Part shown: positions 42,878 through 51,969 of the stretch, piece after piece
Layout of the letters: each line of letters opens with the position of its first letter
Position numbering within the stretch: position 1 is the stretch's first letter
Assembly: GCF_001005305.1 (NCBI RefSeq)
Contig: NZ_LBMH01000001.1
Span: 124,001 to 188,000 of the forward strand
Origin: Kordia zhangzhouensis
Lineage (GTDB): Bacteria > Bacteroidota > Bacteroidia > Flavobacteriales > Flavobacteriaceae
DNA length: 64,000 nucleotides
Direction: 5' to 3'
Program-made: the position numbers and the translations under genes
Notes under the pieces: model-generated
The model's input: the letters and a program-made list of their open reading frames with translations, nothing else
What the model was told of the DNA's origin: nothing
The model's database searches: none

Positions 42878-44704
42878 TTACTTAATCACTAATTTCTTAG
42901 TAGCTGATTTACCATTTTCTGTAATTTTTACCACGTATACTCCCGATTGTAATCCAGTAACATCTAATGTATTTGTAATTGTTGTATTGATTACTTTTTT
43001 ACCTATGATGCTGTATACTTCAACATCTTTTGTATTGTTTGAAGCAGATGTAATAGTAATTGTATTTCCTGTAGCAGGGTTTGGATAAATACTAAAAGAA
43101 GTAGTTCCAAACTCGTCTGTACTTAAAGTAGTATCGATATCGCTAGCATATCTAGGAAAAACTTGGTATGTTCCATTAAACTCAGAACCTAAACCAGTAA
43201 TATTTGCTGGATCAGCAGGGATTGTTGTTCCAATAAGATCTTCATCCCCAAAAGAAACTCTACATACTGTCATATCCGTTCCTCCATTTTCAGTTACATT
43301 GTAGTTTGTGTTGTCTGCAAACATTCCTCCAGCATCCATACCATCAAAAGTAACGTTAAGTAAACGGATTAAACGGCTTTCATATACTTCTCCATTGGTT
43401 GCTAATTCAGCAGCAGTTACATCAATTGGAGTTAATGTATTTCCAGTAGTTGATGCACCAGGCACGTTAGCCGTTGGTACAAATTGTAATACTCCACTGA
43501 ATTGAGATAATTGTCCTTGTAATCCAACAATACCGTCACCAATGTTTAAAGGAGCACTTAAAGTTCCTGCTGTATCATCGATAAGAATTCCTGCACCACT
43601 ATCTTGGATGTATTTTTGATTTCTAGTGTTTTCAGTTACGATGTAAGAGATAATTGCTTCTCCAGTTAATTCATAAAAACCTCCAATAGTTCCTGCACGT
43701 AATGCTGTGATATCAGAAACTTGTGTAATACTTGCAATAGAGAAAGAAACCATTTGTGTATCAACAACCATATTGTTTTCCAATAACTCAACAGTAACAT
43801 TATATGTAGTACCGTCGGTAGTTGGGATTGTGTATGGACTAGAAACATCAGCATCTGTAGGATTTGCATCAACCGTAATATTTACTTGGTTTCCTGCTAC
43901 CATTAAATCAATGTTTTGAGTTGTAAATGTAACATCAACACTATTGGTCCCTGGATCGAAGGTAGTACCATCTGCAGGCGTTACAATACTTACAGAAGGA
44001 GTTGATGAGTTATTCATAATTTCATTCCAGCTAGTTGCCACACGTACACCATCTACTAGTACTGTAGGTATGTTACTTGACTGACGAAAAGCAATTGCAG
44101 AAATTGCTTGCCCAGCTCCACCATTACTTGTAGCTTCTGGCATTGCTGGCTCAGTTGGCGTTACTGCTGATAACACATATAAATTTGAATCTCCTGTATC
44201 AATATTAAAAGAAAAAACAAGTAAGTATGTCGTATTTAAGCTATATGAAGCTGCTCCATAAACTAATGTAGAAGTATTTGCTCCAATACCAAATTGAACT
44301 CCTCCGCCACCATCATCTCTTGCTCCAACTCTTGCTCTAAATCCGCCAGAATTAAAGTGAAGAAAATAGTTTCCAGTACCAACAGCACTAATGTTTACTA
44401 AAGCACTTCCGTATACAGTTCCTGAAGATACTGTAGCAAAACTTCTGTTCACATCCTCAGCACCACTTCCATTGAATGTTACATGTCCTCCAACTCCTGA
44501 AGAAGGGTATCCTGCCATTGTCAAACTTGGAGTTGCAATATAAGCAACTGGCAATGTAGTTCCTGAGTGTTGCGCCCATGCTCCTCCACTTACTGCTGTA
44601 AGATCTCCGTCTGTCATTCCATAATCAAAATCTTCCGCTAAAATCTGCCCGAAAGAGATAGAAGATATTAATAATGCTACTAATAATAAGTAATTTTTAA
44701 TCAT
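42878..44704 (-). CDS. T9SS-secreted multidomain protein with OB-fold (DUF5689-like) region
   Basis: This 608-residue protein has a Sec signal (LLVALLISSISFGQ). An N-terminal beta-sandwich-like domain (about 20-230) comes first, then an Ig-like segment (TPADGTTFDPGTNSVDVTF, about 238-325). A region with ITALRAGTIGGFYELTGEAIISY, then YIQDSGAGILIDDT and IVGLQGQLSQFSGVLQF, follows. This resembles the DUF5689/OB-fold domains found before extracellular nucleases or phosphatases. The C-terminal 75 residues (FSIYPNPATGN ... VKITENGKSATKKLVIK) are a type A T9SS sorting domain. It therefore crosses the outer membrane and is likely cell-surface or released. It follows the beta-helix lipoprotein by 183 bp and has its own promoter. 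Confidence 0.8.
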   Translation of the reverse strand: MIKNYLLLVALLISSISFGQILAEDFDYGMTDGDLTAVSGGAWAQHSGTTLPVAYIATPSLTMAGYPSSGVGGHVTFNGSGAEDVNRSFATVSSGTVYGSALVNISAVGTGNYFLHFNSGGFRARVGARDDGGGGVQFGIGANTSTLVYGAASYSLNTTYLLVFSFNIDTGDSNLYVLSAVTPTEPAMPEATSNGGAGQAISAIAFRQSSNIPTVLVDGVRVATSWNEIMNNSSTPSVSIVTPADGTTFDPGTNSVDVTFTTQNIDLMVAGNQVNITVDANPTDADVSSPYTIPTTDGTTYNVTVELLENNMVVDTQMVSFSIASITQVSDITALRAGTIGGFYELTGEAIISYIVTENTRNQKYIQDSGAGILIDDTAGTLSAPLNIGDGIVGLQGQLSQFSGVLQFVPTANVPGASTTGNTLTPIDVTAAELATNGEVYESRLIRLLNVTFDGMDAGGMFADNTNYNVTENGGTDMTVCRVSFGDEDLIGTTIPADPANITGLGSEFNGTYQVFPRYASDIDTTLSTDEFGTTSFSIYPNPATGNTITITSASNNTKDVEVYSIIGKKVINTTITNTLDVTGLQSGVYVVKITENGKSATKKLVIK

Positions 44705-44738
44705 ACGATTTGTTTTAACTATTTATAAAATTATATCA

Positions 44739-44746
44739 CAAATATA
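44739..44746 (-). promoter_or_regulatory. -7 promoter element of the T9SS protein gene
   Basis: TATATTTG on the minus strand is an exact TAnnTTTG match, 34 bp before the ATG at 44704. No TTG is found at the -33 position. Three TAAC/TTAA-like half-sites lie upstream at 44793-44821. Confidence 0.6.
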
Positions 44747-44830
44747 CAAAAGAAGCCGAATTGAAAAAGACGACTCACACAATAATATACTATTTTAACC
44801 ATTTGATAACAAAAGTGTTATTGCATAGCA

Positions 44831-44867
44831 CATAAAAAACACCTTCCAATGGAAGGTGTTTTTTATG
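44831..44867. terminator. Strong Rho-independent terminator after the lipoprotein gene
   Basis: A 17-bp perfect stem (44831-44847 with 44851-44867, core AACACCTTCC) has a 3-nt loop and A/T runs in both directions. On the minus strand it ends transcription of the gene that stops at 44888. Confidence 0.9.
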
Positions 44868-44887
44868 TGTATTATTTACTGTAGAAA

Positions 44888-46093
44888 TTAGTTTCCTACT
44901 GTCCAACCAGCTCCCCAAGTTGCATAATCAGTTCCTGTTCCGTTTCCGTCACCTGAAATAAGATCTGCATCTGTAAAAGAAACTCCTGTATCGTTCTTCA
45001 CTTTTAAAGTGATGTCTGTAAATAAAATATCTGTTACTTGTGTTTCTCCACTTGTTACGCCAGCACCAGTTGGGCTATCTGTATCGTTTCCATCTAAATC
45101 AAATCCTTCAGCATATCCTTGTAAAGAAACATTGTTGAACATTGCTCTTGTTCCTGCTCTTAAACGAATAGCCTCGCTACTTGTTGCAGAACCTAACCCA
45201 ATGATAGTAAGATTGTTTACTGTAGGGCTAGAGAAATAAATAGGATTTGAATTGTTTCCGATATCAGTATTGAATCCATCTGCTTCAATTCCTTTATCGT
45301 GATCAGCTCCGTGCTTTACGTAAGCATCAGTAATTGTTCCTGTGTATCCTTCTGTCCAGTCAATAGAATCGTCTTGAGCATTGATAACAGAGGCATAGCT
45401 TACGTTTACTGTTCCACCGAAAAATTCAATTCCATCATCTTTTCCTTCAAATACTTGTACGTATTCAACAGTAGTTCCGTTTCCTACTCCATAAAAAGAG
45501 ATTCCGTTGTTTTCAGATTGTCCGTCAGCAGAACCACCTGAATATTGTACACGTACATAACGTAAAATTCCAGAGTTATCATTAGCTTGAGTTCCTCCAT
45601 AAGGTAAACTAGCAATCTCAGATGTAGAAGTAGCATTTCCAGATACAGAGTTGATTGGAGCTTTTCCTAATAAGATTAATCCTCCCCAATCTCCAGCTTC
45701 TGGAGCAGATGCATCAGATGTAAAAACAATTGGGTTATCAACTGTTCCAATTGCTTCGATTCTTGCACCTTGTGAAATAGCAACATATACGTCAGCACCA
45801 CCAGCTAAAGCTTCGATTGTCATTCCAGCAGGAATACGTAAAGTTGTTCCTGAAGCCATGATTAAAGACCCGTTTACTTTGTAAGTATTGTTAGCATCTA
45901 AATCTAAATCTGTAGTATAAGTTCCAGATAAAAAGATTGTTTGCCCTCCATTGTTCCCTCCTCCAGGGTTAGTTGTCGTGTTGTTTACTACACTGTTATC
46001 AGTAATATTGATATCAGCAGTATCGTCTGATGCACAAGAAGTCATTACTAATGCTCCTAATAGTGCGAATCCAAATATTAAGCGATTCTTCAT
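44888..46093 (-). CDS. Surface lipoprotein with right-handed beta-helix-like fold
   Basis: This 401-residue protein has a signal with lipobox-like MTSC (C20). An Asn/Thr/Gly-rich linker (about 25-50) follows. The rest is repetitive beta structure of the type found in right-handed helices: GSLIMASGTTLRIPAGMTIEA, DWGGLILLGKAPIN, VRVQYSGGSADGQSENNGISFYGV, FEGKDDGIEFFGGTVNVSYASVINAQDDSIDW. Homologs in Bacteroidota carry misleading labels such as multidrug transporter. It follows the TonB receptor gene by 39 bp and is probably its surface-exposed partner lipoprotein, as in Sus-like systems. Ligand unknown. Confidence 0.75.
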   Translation of the reverse strand: MKNRLIFGFALLGALVMTSCASDDTADINITDNSVVNNTTTNPGGGNNGGQTIFLSGTYTTDLDLDANNTYKVNGSLIMASGTTLRIPAGMTIEALAGGADVYVAISQGARIEAIGTVDNPIVFTSDASAPEAGDWGGLILLGKAPINSVSGNATSTSEIASLPYGGTQANDNSGILRYVRVQYSGGSADGQSENNGISFYGVGNGTTVEYVQVFEGKDDGIEFFGGTVNVSYASVINAQDDSIDWTEGYTGTITDAYVKHGADHDKGIEADGFNTDIGNNSNPIYFSSPTVNNLTIIGLGSATSSEAIRLRAGTRAMFNNVSLQGYAEGFDLDGNDTDSPTGAGVTSGETQVTDILFTDITLKVKNDTGVSFTDADLISGDGNGTGTDYATWGAGWTVGN

Positions 46094-46132
46094 TGTTTTT
46101 GTGTTTTAATTGTAATCTTTAAATTGTGTTTG

Positions 46133-48976
46133 TTAAAATTTGTATTTTAATTGTAATCCTATATTTCTTCCTCTTTCATATCCTGAAACTCCTTTTCCGT
46201 TAGTAGATGTTACCAAAACATCTCCACCAGTGGTTTCACGGATATACTTGATTTTAGGATTTAAGATGTTGCGTACACTGAAATTAATTTCAAAGTTTTC
46301 TGAGATTTCATTTTTCATGATAAAATCTAGCGTAGGAACAGATTTTTCGATGATGTTTCCTAATTGACCAGAACCTAATGCATCAATTCTATCTGCAAAG
46401 TATGAGAACACTAAGTTTCCTGTTGGCTTGTAGCTTCCAAATGTTGGTGAGTAGCTTACATCAGCATTAATAATAAATGGTGATGCACCTTGTAGTTGTT
46501 CTGAATCGTTTCTAAAGTTAACACTGTATGTACCTTGAATTACATCAAATAAATCTTGCTCTGTATGCATTAATGTAGTATTCAAACCAGCAGACAATAA
46601 TGTTTCTTCGTTCTCATTTTCAAGAATATTTTTTCTGAATTCAAGTTCGATACCATATACATCAGCTTGCTCTCCTGTTCTGAAGTAACGTTGCGTTCCA
46701 GTAGCATCAAAAGCTACTACTCTGTTTACTGGGTCTTTGATTTGTTTTGCAAAAGCAGCTACAGAAAATATTTCTCCTTTTCCAAAAAACCATTCATATT
46801 TTAAGTCAAAGTTCAATACATCTGAATATGATACGTCACTTACATTGATAAAATCAGGGTTTGTAGAACCTAATAAGTCAGGGTTACCTCCTATTCTATT
46901 TGTGACATCAATGTATACAAATGGTGCTGTTTCTTTAAATTCTGGCAATGAAACTGTTCTACTTGCAGAAAAACGTAAGTTTTGTTCTTCGTTCAGTTCG
47001 TATTTGATGTTCAAACTTGGTAAAATTAAGTTTTCGTACGCACTTGCTGTTGCGTTCCCGTTGTTTCCTAGGTTGATTACATCGTAGTCAATACTTTGAT
47101 CAAAAGATTCTACTCGAACCCCTGGCACAAATAACCATTTACCCGTTTTGATCTCAGCATCTACATATCCAGCAAAAATATCTAAATTACCTTTGTATGT
47201 GTTTTCTGGAAGTCCCGGTCTATTAGTATTACTTAATCCTGGAATCGCATTGATTACCTTAATTTCATAAATTCCATCACCTGAAGTCAAACTAATGTTT
47301 GCTGGACTAAACACTGCATTCAGGTTATTTACATCTGTAATTTGAAAATCTGAATCAATAATGTCGTATCCATAACGAATGTTTTCAAAGTTACGTTCCT
47401 TACTTCTAGCGTTGTATCCAAAATTCAATTTAACGTTTTCATTTACCTCATAGTTCAAGTTCACTCGTCCATTAAATTCTGTATCATCGATATCTTGAAA
47501 ATAACGCTGATTATCATAATCAACATTACTATAAAATGTTGGATTGGTACTAGGATCATTATCTAAAGCAAATTGATAATTTTCAATAGTGATACGTCTA
47601 CGATCTGGTTGTTTAGCTACCACAAAGTTATATCCAGCTGCCCAATCTAATTCGAACTTTCCAGATTTATGATTACCAATCAACTGATTTACAAACACCT
47701 GATTTTGATCAAACTGCGCATTCATTTGATAAAATCCTTCGTCTGTATTTAAAATCGCATCTCTATCTCTACCAGTTCCATCAATACCAAAGTATCCAAC
47801 TTCGTTTGTAGAACTATTGATAAACAAAGAGTTGAATTTCAATTTATTTTTATCATCAACTTTATAATTTACAGTTGCCATTGCCGTAGTCGTTGTACTA
47901 TATTCGTACTCTTCTGCAGCTTTAAATGTTTTCTTTTCTACTGTAGTAAAATCGGTTGCTTCTCCCGATCTATACTCATATCCATTTTCAAAAGAAACTG
48001 TACCAAAAACACTCAAACGTGAACCATTCTCAAAGTCAAAAGATTTTCCTCCAGCAATTCCAAAGTTTACATTAATTGGGGCATCAACTGACTCAGGGTC
48101 AATCCCGTGAGATAATACTACCGCAAAAGGATTTTGATTGTGACGTGCATAATCTCCAAAATACCCAGAACCTTCACTCACTACAAAATTTTCACCAACA
48201 GCATTCGTGTTGACACTTGATCCAGCGAAAGCTTCTAAATATCCTTTCCCTTTATAATCTTTTGAGTTGATGTTAACATTCCCCGCAGCAAAATCTCCGT
48301 ACTGCTTGGAAGAGTATGCTTTACTGATAGAAACATTTTCAATAACATCGGTAGCAAACAAGCTTAATTCAACGTTTTTCTTATTGATGTCGTTTGATGG
48401 TAAAGGCAATCCGTTAAAAGTAGTATTTAAATAACGATCTCCTAACCCACGTACATAAACATTACTAGAACCTTCTTGTTTAGAAACACCTGATATTTTT
48501 GTTACAGCACTTGCAGCATCACTAACACCTTTTCTTGAAAGTTCCTCTGCTCCAATAATTTGCTTGATATCAACTGCTTTCTTTTGTTCTAATAATGTTG
48601 CTGCCTCCGATACTTTTCTGGTAGTTGCTACAATAGTTACCTGATCTAAAGCAGCTGCATTTGCAGATAAAATAACATCAACATTAGTAATTTGCCCTGA
48701 ATTTACAACTACATTAGGAACTTCTTGTGTCGTATATCCAACAAAACTAAATACTAGTGTGTATGTTCCTGGCGCCACTTCTGGAATTTGATACAATCCA
48801 TCAAAATCGGAAGTAGTTCCTTTTGTTGTACCTTTGATAGTAATATTTGCAAAAGGTAATGGCGCATTGTTTTCTTCTTTATCTTGCACTTTTCCAACAA
48901 TAGTTCCGTTGGTTTGTGCATATCCTATTATAAAGGTAAAGAATAGGAGAATCGTTAGGGATATTTTTTGTCTCAT
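46133..48976 (-). CDS. TonB-dependent receptor with N-terminal carboxypeptidase-regulatory-like domain
   Basis: This 947-residue protein has a signal peptide ending GYAQ. A CarboxypepD_reg-like domain (GTIVGKVQDKEENNAPLPFANITI, about 25-110) is followed by a plug domain (about 130-260) with IKQIIGAEELSRKG, VYVRGLGDRYLNTTFNGLPLPS and KAYSSKQYGDFAAGNVNI. A 22-stranded-type barrel fills the rest, ending GRNIGLQLKYKF. It imports a ligand across the outer membrane using TonB energy. The lipoprotein gene 39 bp downstream is likely in the same operon, and a PhoB/PhoR-like pair is divergent. Phosphorus-containing ligands are therefore plausible, but this is inference. Confidence 0.9.
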   Translation of the reverse strand: MRQKISLTILLFFTFIIGYAQTNGTIVGKVQDKEENNAPLPFANITIKGTTKGTTSDFDGLYQIPEVAPGTYTLVFSFVGYTTQEVPNVVVNSGQITNVDVILSANAAALDQVTIVATTRKVSEAATLLEQKKAVDIKQIIGAEELSRKGVSDAASAVTKISGVSKQEGSSNVYVRGLGDRYLNTTFNGLPLPSNDINKKNVELSLFATDVIENVSISKAYSSKQYGDFAAGNVNINSKDYKGKGYLEAFAGSSVNTNAVGENFVVSEGSGYFGDYARHNQNPFAVVLSHGIDPESVDAPINVNFGIAGGKSFDFENGSRLSVFGTVSFENGYEYRSGEATDFTTVEKKTFKAAEEYEYSTTTTAMATVNYKVDDKNKLKFNSLFINSSTNEVGYFGIDGTGRDRDAILNTDEGFYQMNAQFDQNQVFVNQLIGNHKSGKFELDWAAGYNFVVAKQPDRRRITIENYQFALDNDPSTNPTFYSNVDYDNQRYFQDIDDTEFNGRVNLNYEVNENVKLNFGYNARSKERNFENIRYGYDIIDSDFQITDVNNLNAVFSPANISLTSGDGIYEIKVINAIPGLSNTNRPGLPENTYKGNLDIFAGYVDAEIKTGKWLFVPGVRVESFDQSIDYDVINLGNNGNATASAYENLILPSLNIKYELNEEQNLRFSASRTVSLPEFKETAPFVYIDVTNRIGGNPDLLGSTNPDFINVSDVSYSDVLNFDLKYEWFFGKGEIFSVAAFAKQIKDPVNRVVAFDATGTQRYFRTGEQADVYGIELEFRKNILENENEETLLSAGLNTTLMHTEQDLFDVIQGTYSVNFRNDSEQLQGASPFIINADVSYSPTFGSYKPTGNLVFSYFADRIDALGSGQLGNIIEKSVPTLDFIMKNEISENFEINFSVRNILNPKIKYIRETTGGDVLVTSTNGKGVSGYERGRNIGLQLKYKF

Positions 48977-49046
48977 CTAGTTTTTATTTCACAGCGCAAA
49001 GAAAGACGTAGCGTGTAAAGATGATGTTATTTGCAAGTTAAACCTT

Positions 49047-49093
49047 TGTAATATGTATGTTAGCTTAATGTTATGATATTAAAAGAGTGTTAA
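49047..49093 (-). promoter_or_regulatory. Array of TAACA-like half-sites upstream of the TonB receptor gene
   Basis: On the minus strand, TTAACA (49093-49088), TTAATA (49082-49077), ATAACA (49074-49069), CTAACA (49063-49058) and ATTACA (49052-49047) are direct repeats. Their spacings are 11, 8, 11 and 11 bp. OmpR/PhoB-type regulators bind direct repeats with 11-bp spacing. The array lies about 70-117 bp upstream of the receptor ATG. Confidence 0.5.
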
Positions 49094-49119
49094 CCTCTTT
49101 CAATATTTAATTTTATATT

Positions 49120-49127
49120 TACTTTTG
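49120..49127 (+). promoter_or_regulatory. -7 promoter element of the PhoB/PhoR-like operon
   Basis: TACTTTTG is an exact TAnnTTTG match, about 70 bp before the ATG at 49199. The predicted leader contains a second half-site array. Confidence 0.6.
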
Positions 49128-49132
49128 CGGAG

Positions 49133-49172
49133 TTAAACCGAACTTTAACCACAACCTAACAGAAACATAATC
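49133..49172 (+). promoter_or_regulatory. Second TAAC-like half-site array in the regulator leader
   Basis: TTAAACC (49133), TTTAACC (49144), CCTAACA (49155) and CATAATC (49166) are direct repeats spaced exactly 11 bp. The motif and phase match the array upstream of the divergent receptor gene. Position just downstream of the predicted transcription start would suit autoregulation. Confidence 0.5.
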
Positions 49173-49198
49173 AACTACTTAAACACAACAACACAAAA

Positions 49199-49882
49199 AT
49201 GAAGAAAAAAGATATTAAAATATTATTGGTAGATGATGAACCGGATATTTTAGAAATTGTCGGTTATAATTTATCCTCAGAAGGTTACCAATTAACGACA
49301 GCAAGTAATGGTATTGAAGCGGTGGCAAAAGCTAGAAAAGTAAAACCTCATTTAATCATCATGGATGTTATGATGCCTGAAATGGATGGTATTGAAGCTT
49401 GCGAGAACATTCGAAAAGATAGCAACTTAGCAAATACTATCATTACCTTTTTAACGGCTCGTGGCGAAGATTATTCGCAAGTAGCTGGTTTTGATGCTGG
49501 CGCAGACGATTACATCACAAAGCCAATAAAACCTAAAGTACTCGTTAGCAAGGTAAAAGCACTACTACGCCGATTAAAAAGTGATGAAGAAAATCCGCAA
49601 ATAGTAACTGTAGGAAGTATCATCATTAATCGAGAAGAGTACAAAATAGAAAAAGATGGTGATGAAATCATTTTACCTCGAAAAGAATTTGAACTACTTT
49701 CATTACTAGCTTCTCGCCCTGGAAAAGTATTTAAAAGAGAAGAAATTCTAGATAAAGTATGGGGAAATGAGGTCATAGTAGGTGGTCGTACTATTGATGT
49801 TCATATCCGTAAATTACGAGAAAAAATAGGCGAAAACCATTTTAAAACTGTTAAAGGCGTAGGTTATAAATACGTACAATAA
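49199..49882 (+). CDS. phoB: OmpR/PhoB-family response regulator
   Basis: This 227-residue protein has a receiver domain with VDDEPDILE (D12, D13), phosphoacceptor D56 in IIMDVMMPEMDG, and ITKPIKP (Lys switch). The C-terminal winged helix (about 130-227) has LPRKEFELLSLLASRPGKVFKREEIL and GRTIDVHIRKLREKIG, then FKTVKGVGYKYV, all typical of the PhoB subgroup. The sensor kinase starts 3 bp after the stop. The phoB name rests on family similarity and on the pairing; no pst or pho genes are in the window. Confidence 0.85.
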   Translation: MKKKDIKILLVDDEPDILEIVGYNLSSEGYQLTTASNGIEAVAKARKVKPHLIIMDVMMPEMDGIEACENIRKDSNLANTIITFLTARGEDYSQVAGFDAGADDYITKPIKPKVLVSKVKALLRRLKSDEENPQIVTVGSIIINREEYKIEKDGDEIILPRKEFELLSLLASRPGKVFKREEILDKVWGNEVIVGGRTIDVHIRKLREKIGENHFKTVKGVGYKYVQ

Positions 49883-49885
49883 ATT

Positions 49886-50929
49886 ATGACTCAACAACTC
49901 AAAAAATCGTATCGCTTTGCGTTGCGCGGCTCCGCTTACATTACATTATTCATGACAATTGTTTTGGCCGTAATGCTTTACTTTTTTGAGATTGACAATA
50001 TCTTCATTCTTATTCTTTTTACTTGCATCTGCTATACGTTTTGCTTTTTTATTTTACAATTTAGAGTGGAACGTTTTATTTATCGAAGAGTCAAAAAAAT
50101 ATACGATGATGTAACCTTGCTAGATGCAAGGGATCTTCACAGCTATCCAATTACAACTGATATGGCAACACTAACAAAAGAAATTGAAAAGTTTGCCACT
50201 AATAAGAAATTGGAAATAGAAACTTTGCGCATTCGAGAAAACTATCGAAAAGAATTCATCGGAAATGTATCACACGAGCTTAAAACACCATTATTTACTG
50301 TTCAAGGATATATTTTAACTCTTCTTGATGGTGCTATGAAAGATAAAACCATCCGAAAAAAATACCTAAGTCGTGCTGCAAAAGGCGTAGAACGTTTGAT
50401 ATATATTGTAAAAGATCTTGATATGATTACTAAGCTTGAGGCTGGTGATTTGCATCTTGACACAGAAGTTTTCAATATTATTGAATTGGTTCAAAATGTA
50501 TTTGACCTATTGGAAATGAAAGCTGCCAAAAAAAGTATTTCTCTTTCTTTTGATATGCAGTACTCAAAACCTATTATGGTCAAAGCAGATAAAGAGCGTA
50601 TACAACAAGTTTTAACCAATTTAATTGTTAACTCTATAAAATACGGCCGCACTAATGGAACCACTGAAATTAGTATTGAAAACTTAATTCGCAACAAAGT
50701 TATTGTACGTGTTACTGATAATGGCGAAGGAATAGAAGCTGAAAATATTCCTCGTTTATTTGAACGTTTTTATCGTGTTGATAAAAGTGGTTCACGCCGA
50801 GAAGGTGGTTCTGGATTAGGACTTTCTATTGTAAAACACATCATTGAAGCACACAACGAAAAAATTTATGTAGAAAGTGAATTTAATGTAGGATCAGAGT
50901 TTTCGTTTACGCTTGAAAAGGTGGAATAA
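49886..50929 (+). CDS. phoR: PhoR-like sensor histidine kinase
   Basis: This 347-residue protein has two N-terminal membrane helices (about 12-56), a short linker, and a HisKA domain with FIGNVSHELKTPLFTVQGYI (His phosphoacceptor). The HATPase has NLIVNSIKYGR (N-box), DNGEGIEAENIPRLFERFYRV (G1/F box) and GGSGLGLSIVKHI (G2). No PAS or periplasmic sensor domain is evident, which fits PhoR-like kinases that sense through a partner. It is co-transcribed with the response regulator. Its 3' end overlaps the convergent glycosyltransferase gene by 36 bp. Confidence 0.85.
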   Translation: MTQQLKKSYRFALRGSAYITLFMTIVLAVMLYFFEIDNIFILILFTCICYTFCFFILQFRVERFIYRRVKKIYDDVTLLDARDLHSYPITTDMATLTKEIEKFATNKKLEIETLRIRENYRKEFIGNVSHELKTPLFTVQGYILTLLDGAMKDKTIRKKYLSRAAKGVERLIYIVKDLDMITKLEAGDLHLDTEVFNIIELVQNVFDLLEMKAAKKSISLSFDMQYSKPIMVKADKERIQQVLTNLIVNSIKYGRTNGTTEISIENLIRNKVIVRVTDNGEGIEAENIPRLFERFYRVDKSGSRREGGSGLGLSIVKHIIEAHNEKIYVESEFNVGSEFSFTLEKVE

Positions 50930-51964
50930 TGCCTTGTAATTCTCTTCATGATGAAAGCAACTCAACCCTTTAAAATCATTCACGCGTTCCAATTGCTCAA
51001 TAAAAAAGTTGTCTTGTGTAGTAGTAGGCACCAATTGTTGTTTTTGCAAACGCTTTGCTAAGTACTCTTGCTCAAACTGCCCTGGAGTTGGTATAAAAAA
51101 AGCTTTCTTATTTAATTTGGCTAAATCCATCACCGTTGTATATCCTGAACGACTTAGAATCAGTTCACTTTCATTGAATGCTTTTTCAAGCTGCTCGCTT
51201 TGCATAAAATTATACACATCACAATTCAAAAATTGAACATATTCTTGCTTGGCTTCAATTTTTCCTCTAACAAACAGCACTTTTCCATCAAAATGTTTTA
51301 CCTCTTCAAATAATTTCTCTTCCAACATGGTACGCTGCGGTTCTGGCCCTGATAAAATAACCATAAGGTCATACACTTTTGGCAATTCCTGAAACTTCAA
51401 ACGGCTTAACGGCCCAATATACTTAAGAGACAATGTATGCTTTTTTAAATGTCCCAACTTTCCTGACAAATTAGGCTTTCCTTCAACATCAGGCACCCAA
51501 CATTCATCAAATTTCTTAATAATCACTTGATGAATTTTACTACTAAACCATGTTGTTGTTCCACTCAACACATTCAATTGATGTGTAATAAATACCGAAG
51601 GGACTTTTTTACTATACACTCCTAAGCGATTATCAGAAATAATTCCGCAAAAATCACGTTCCTTGACTAATTTTTTAATGATTTTTCTCTCTTTTGAGAT
51701 TGCTTTCAGCATCTTTGGAGAATCTTTCAACATTTTGAGTTTAAAATTTTTTCCTTTTTTAGCATATTCTATCTGATAATCAGGAAGTGTCAAAGTTTCC
51801 AAGTTTGGAAACTCTTTCTTCAATAATTGCAAAGCTATTCCATCAGAAGCAATCACAGGAACAAAATTCTCTTGAAGCAACGCATGAATAATTGGGATAC
51901 ATCGCGTAGCATGACCCAATCCCCAATTCAGAGGCGCAACGAGTACGGTTTTAGAATTCTTCAT
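50894..51964 (-). CDS. MurG-like glycosyltransferase (GT28-type C-terminal domain)
   Basis: The protein has about 356 residues from ATG 51964; the upstream extension to 52018 is not supported. The N-terminal KTVLVAPLNWGLGHATRCIPII is the glycine-rich acceptor loop of GT-B enzymes of the MurG/MGDG-synthase type. C-terminal LMVILSGPEPQRTMLEEKLF, ELILSRSGYTTVMDLAKLNKKAFFIPTPGQFEQEYLAKRL is the donor-binding region, with the Gln-Glu-x4-Ala pattern of UDP-sugar binding. It is conserved as a predicted glycosyltransferase in flavobacteria. A -7 element (TATCTTTG, 51970-51977, minus strand) is only 6 bp upstream of ATG 51964, so the transcript may have a very short leader. Confidence 0.8.
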   Translation of the reverse strand: MKNSKTVLVAPLNWGLGHATRCIPIIHALLQENFVPVIASDGIALQLLKKEFPNLETLTLPDYQIEYAKKGKNFKLKMLKDSPKMLKAISKERKIIKKLVKERDFCGIISDNRLGVYSKKVPSVFITHQLNVLSGTTTWFSSKIHQVIIKKFDECWVPDVEGKPNLSGKLGHLKKHTLSLKYIGPLSRLKFQELPKVYDLMVILSGPEPQRTMLEEKLFEEVKHFDGKVLFVRGKIEAKQEYVQFLNCDVYNFMQSEQLEKAFNESELILSRSGYTTVMDLAKLNKKAFFIPTPGQFEQEYLAKRLQKQQLVPTTTQDNFFIEQLERVNDFKGLSCFHHEENYKALFHLFKRKRKL

Positions 51965-51969
51965 AAATT

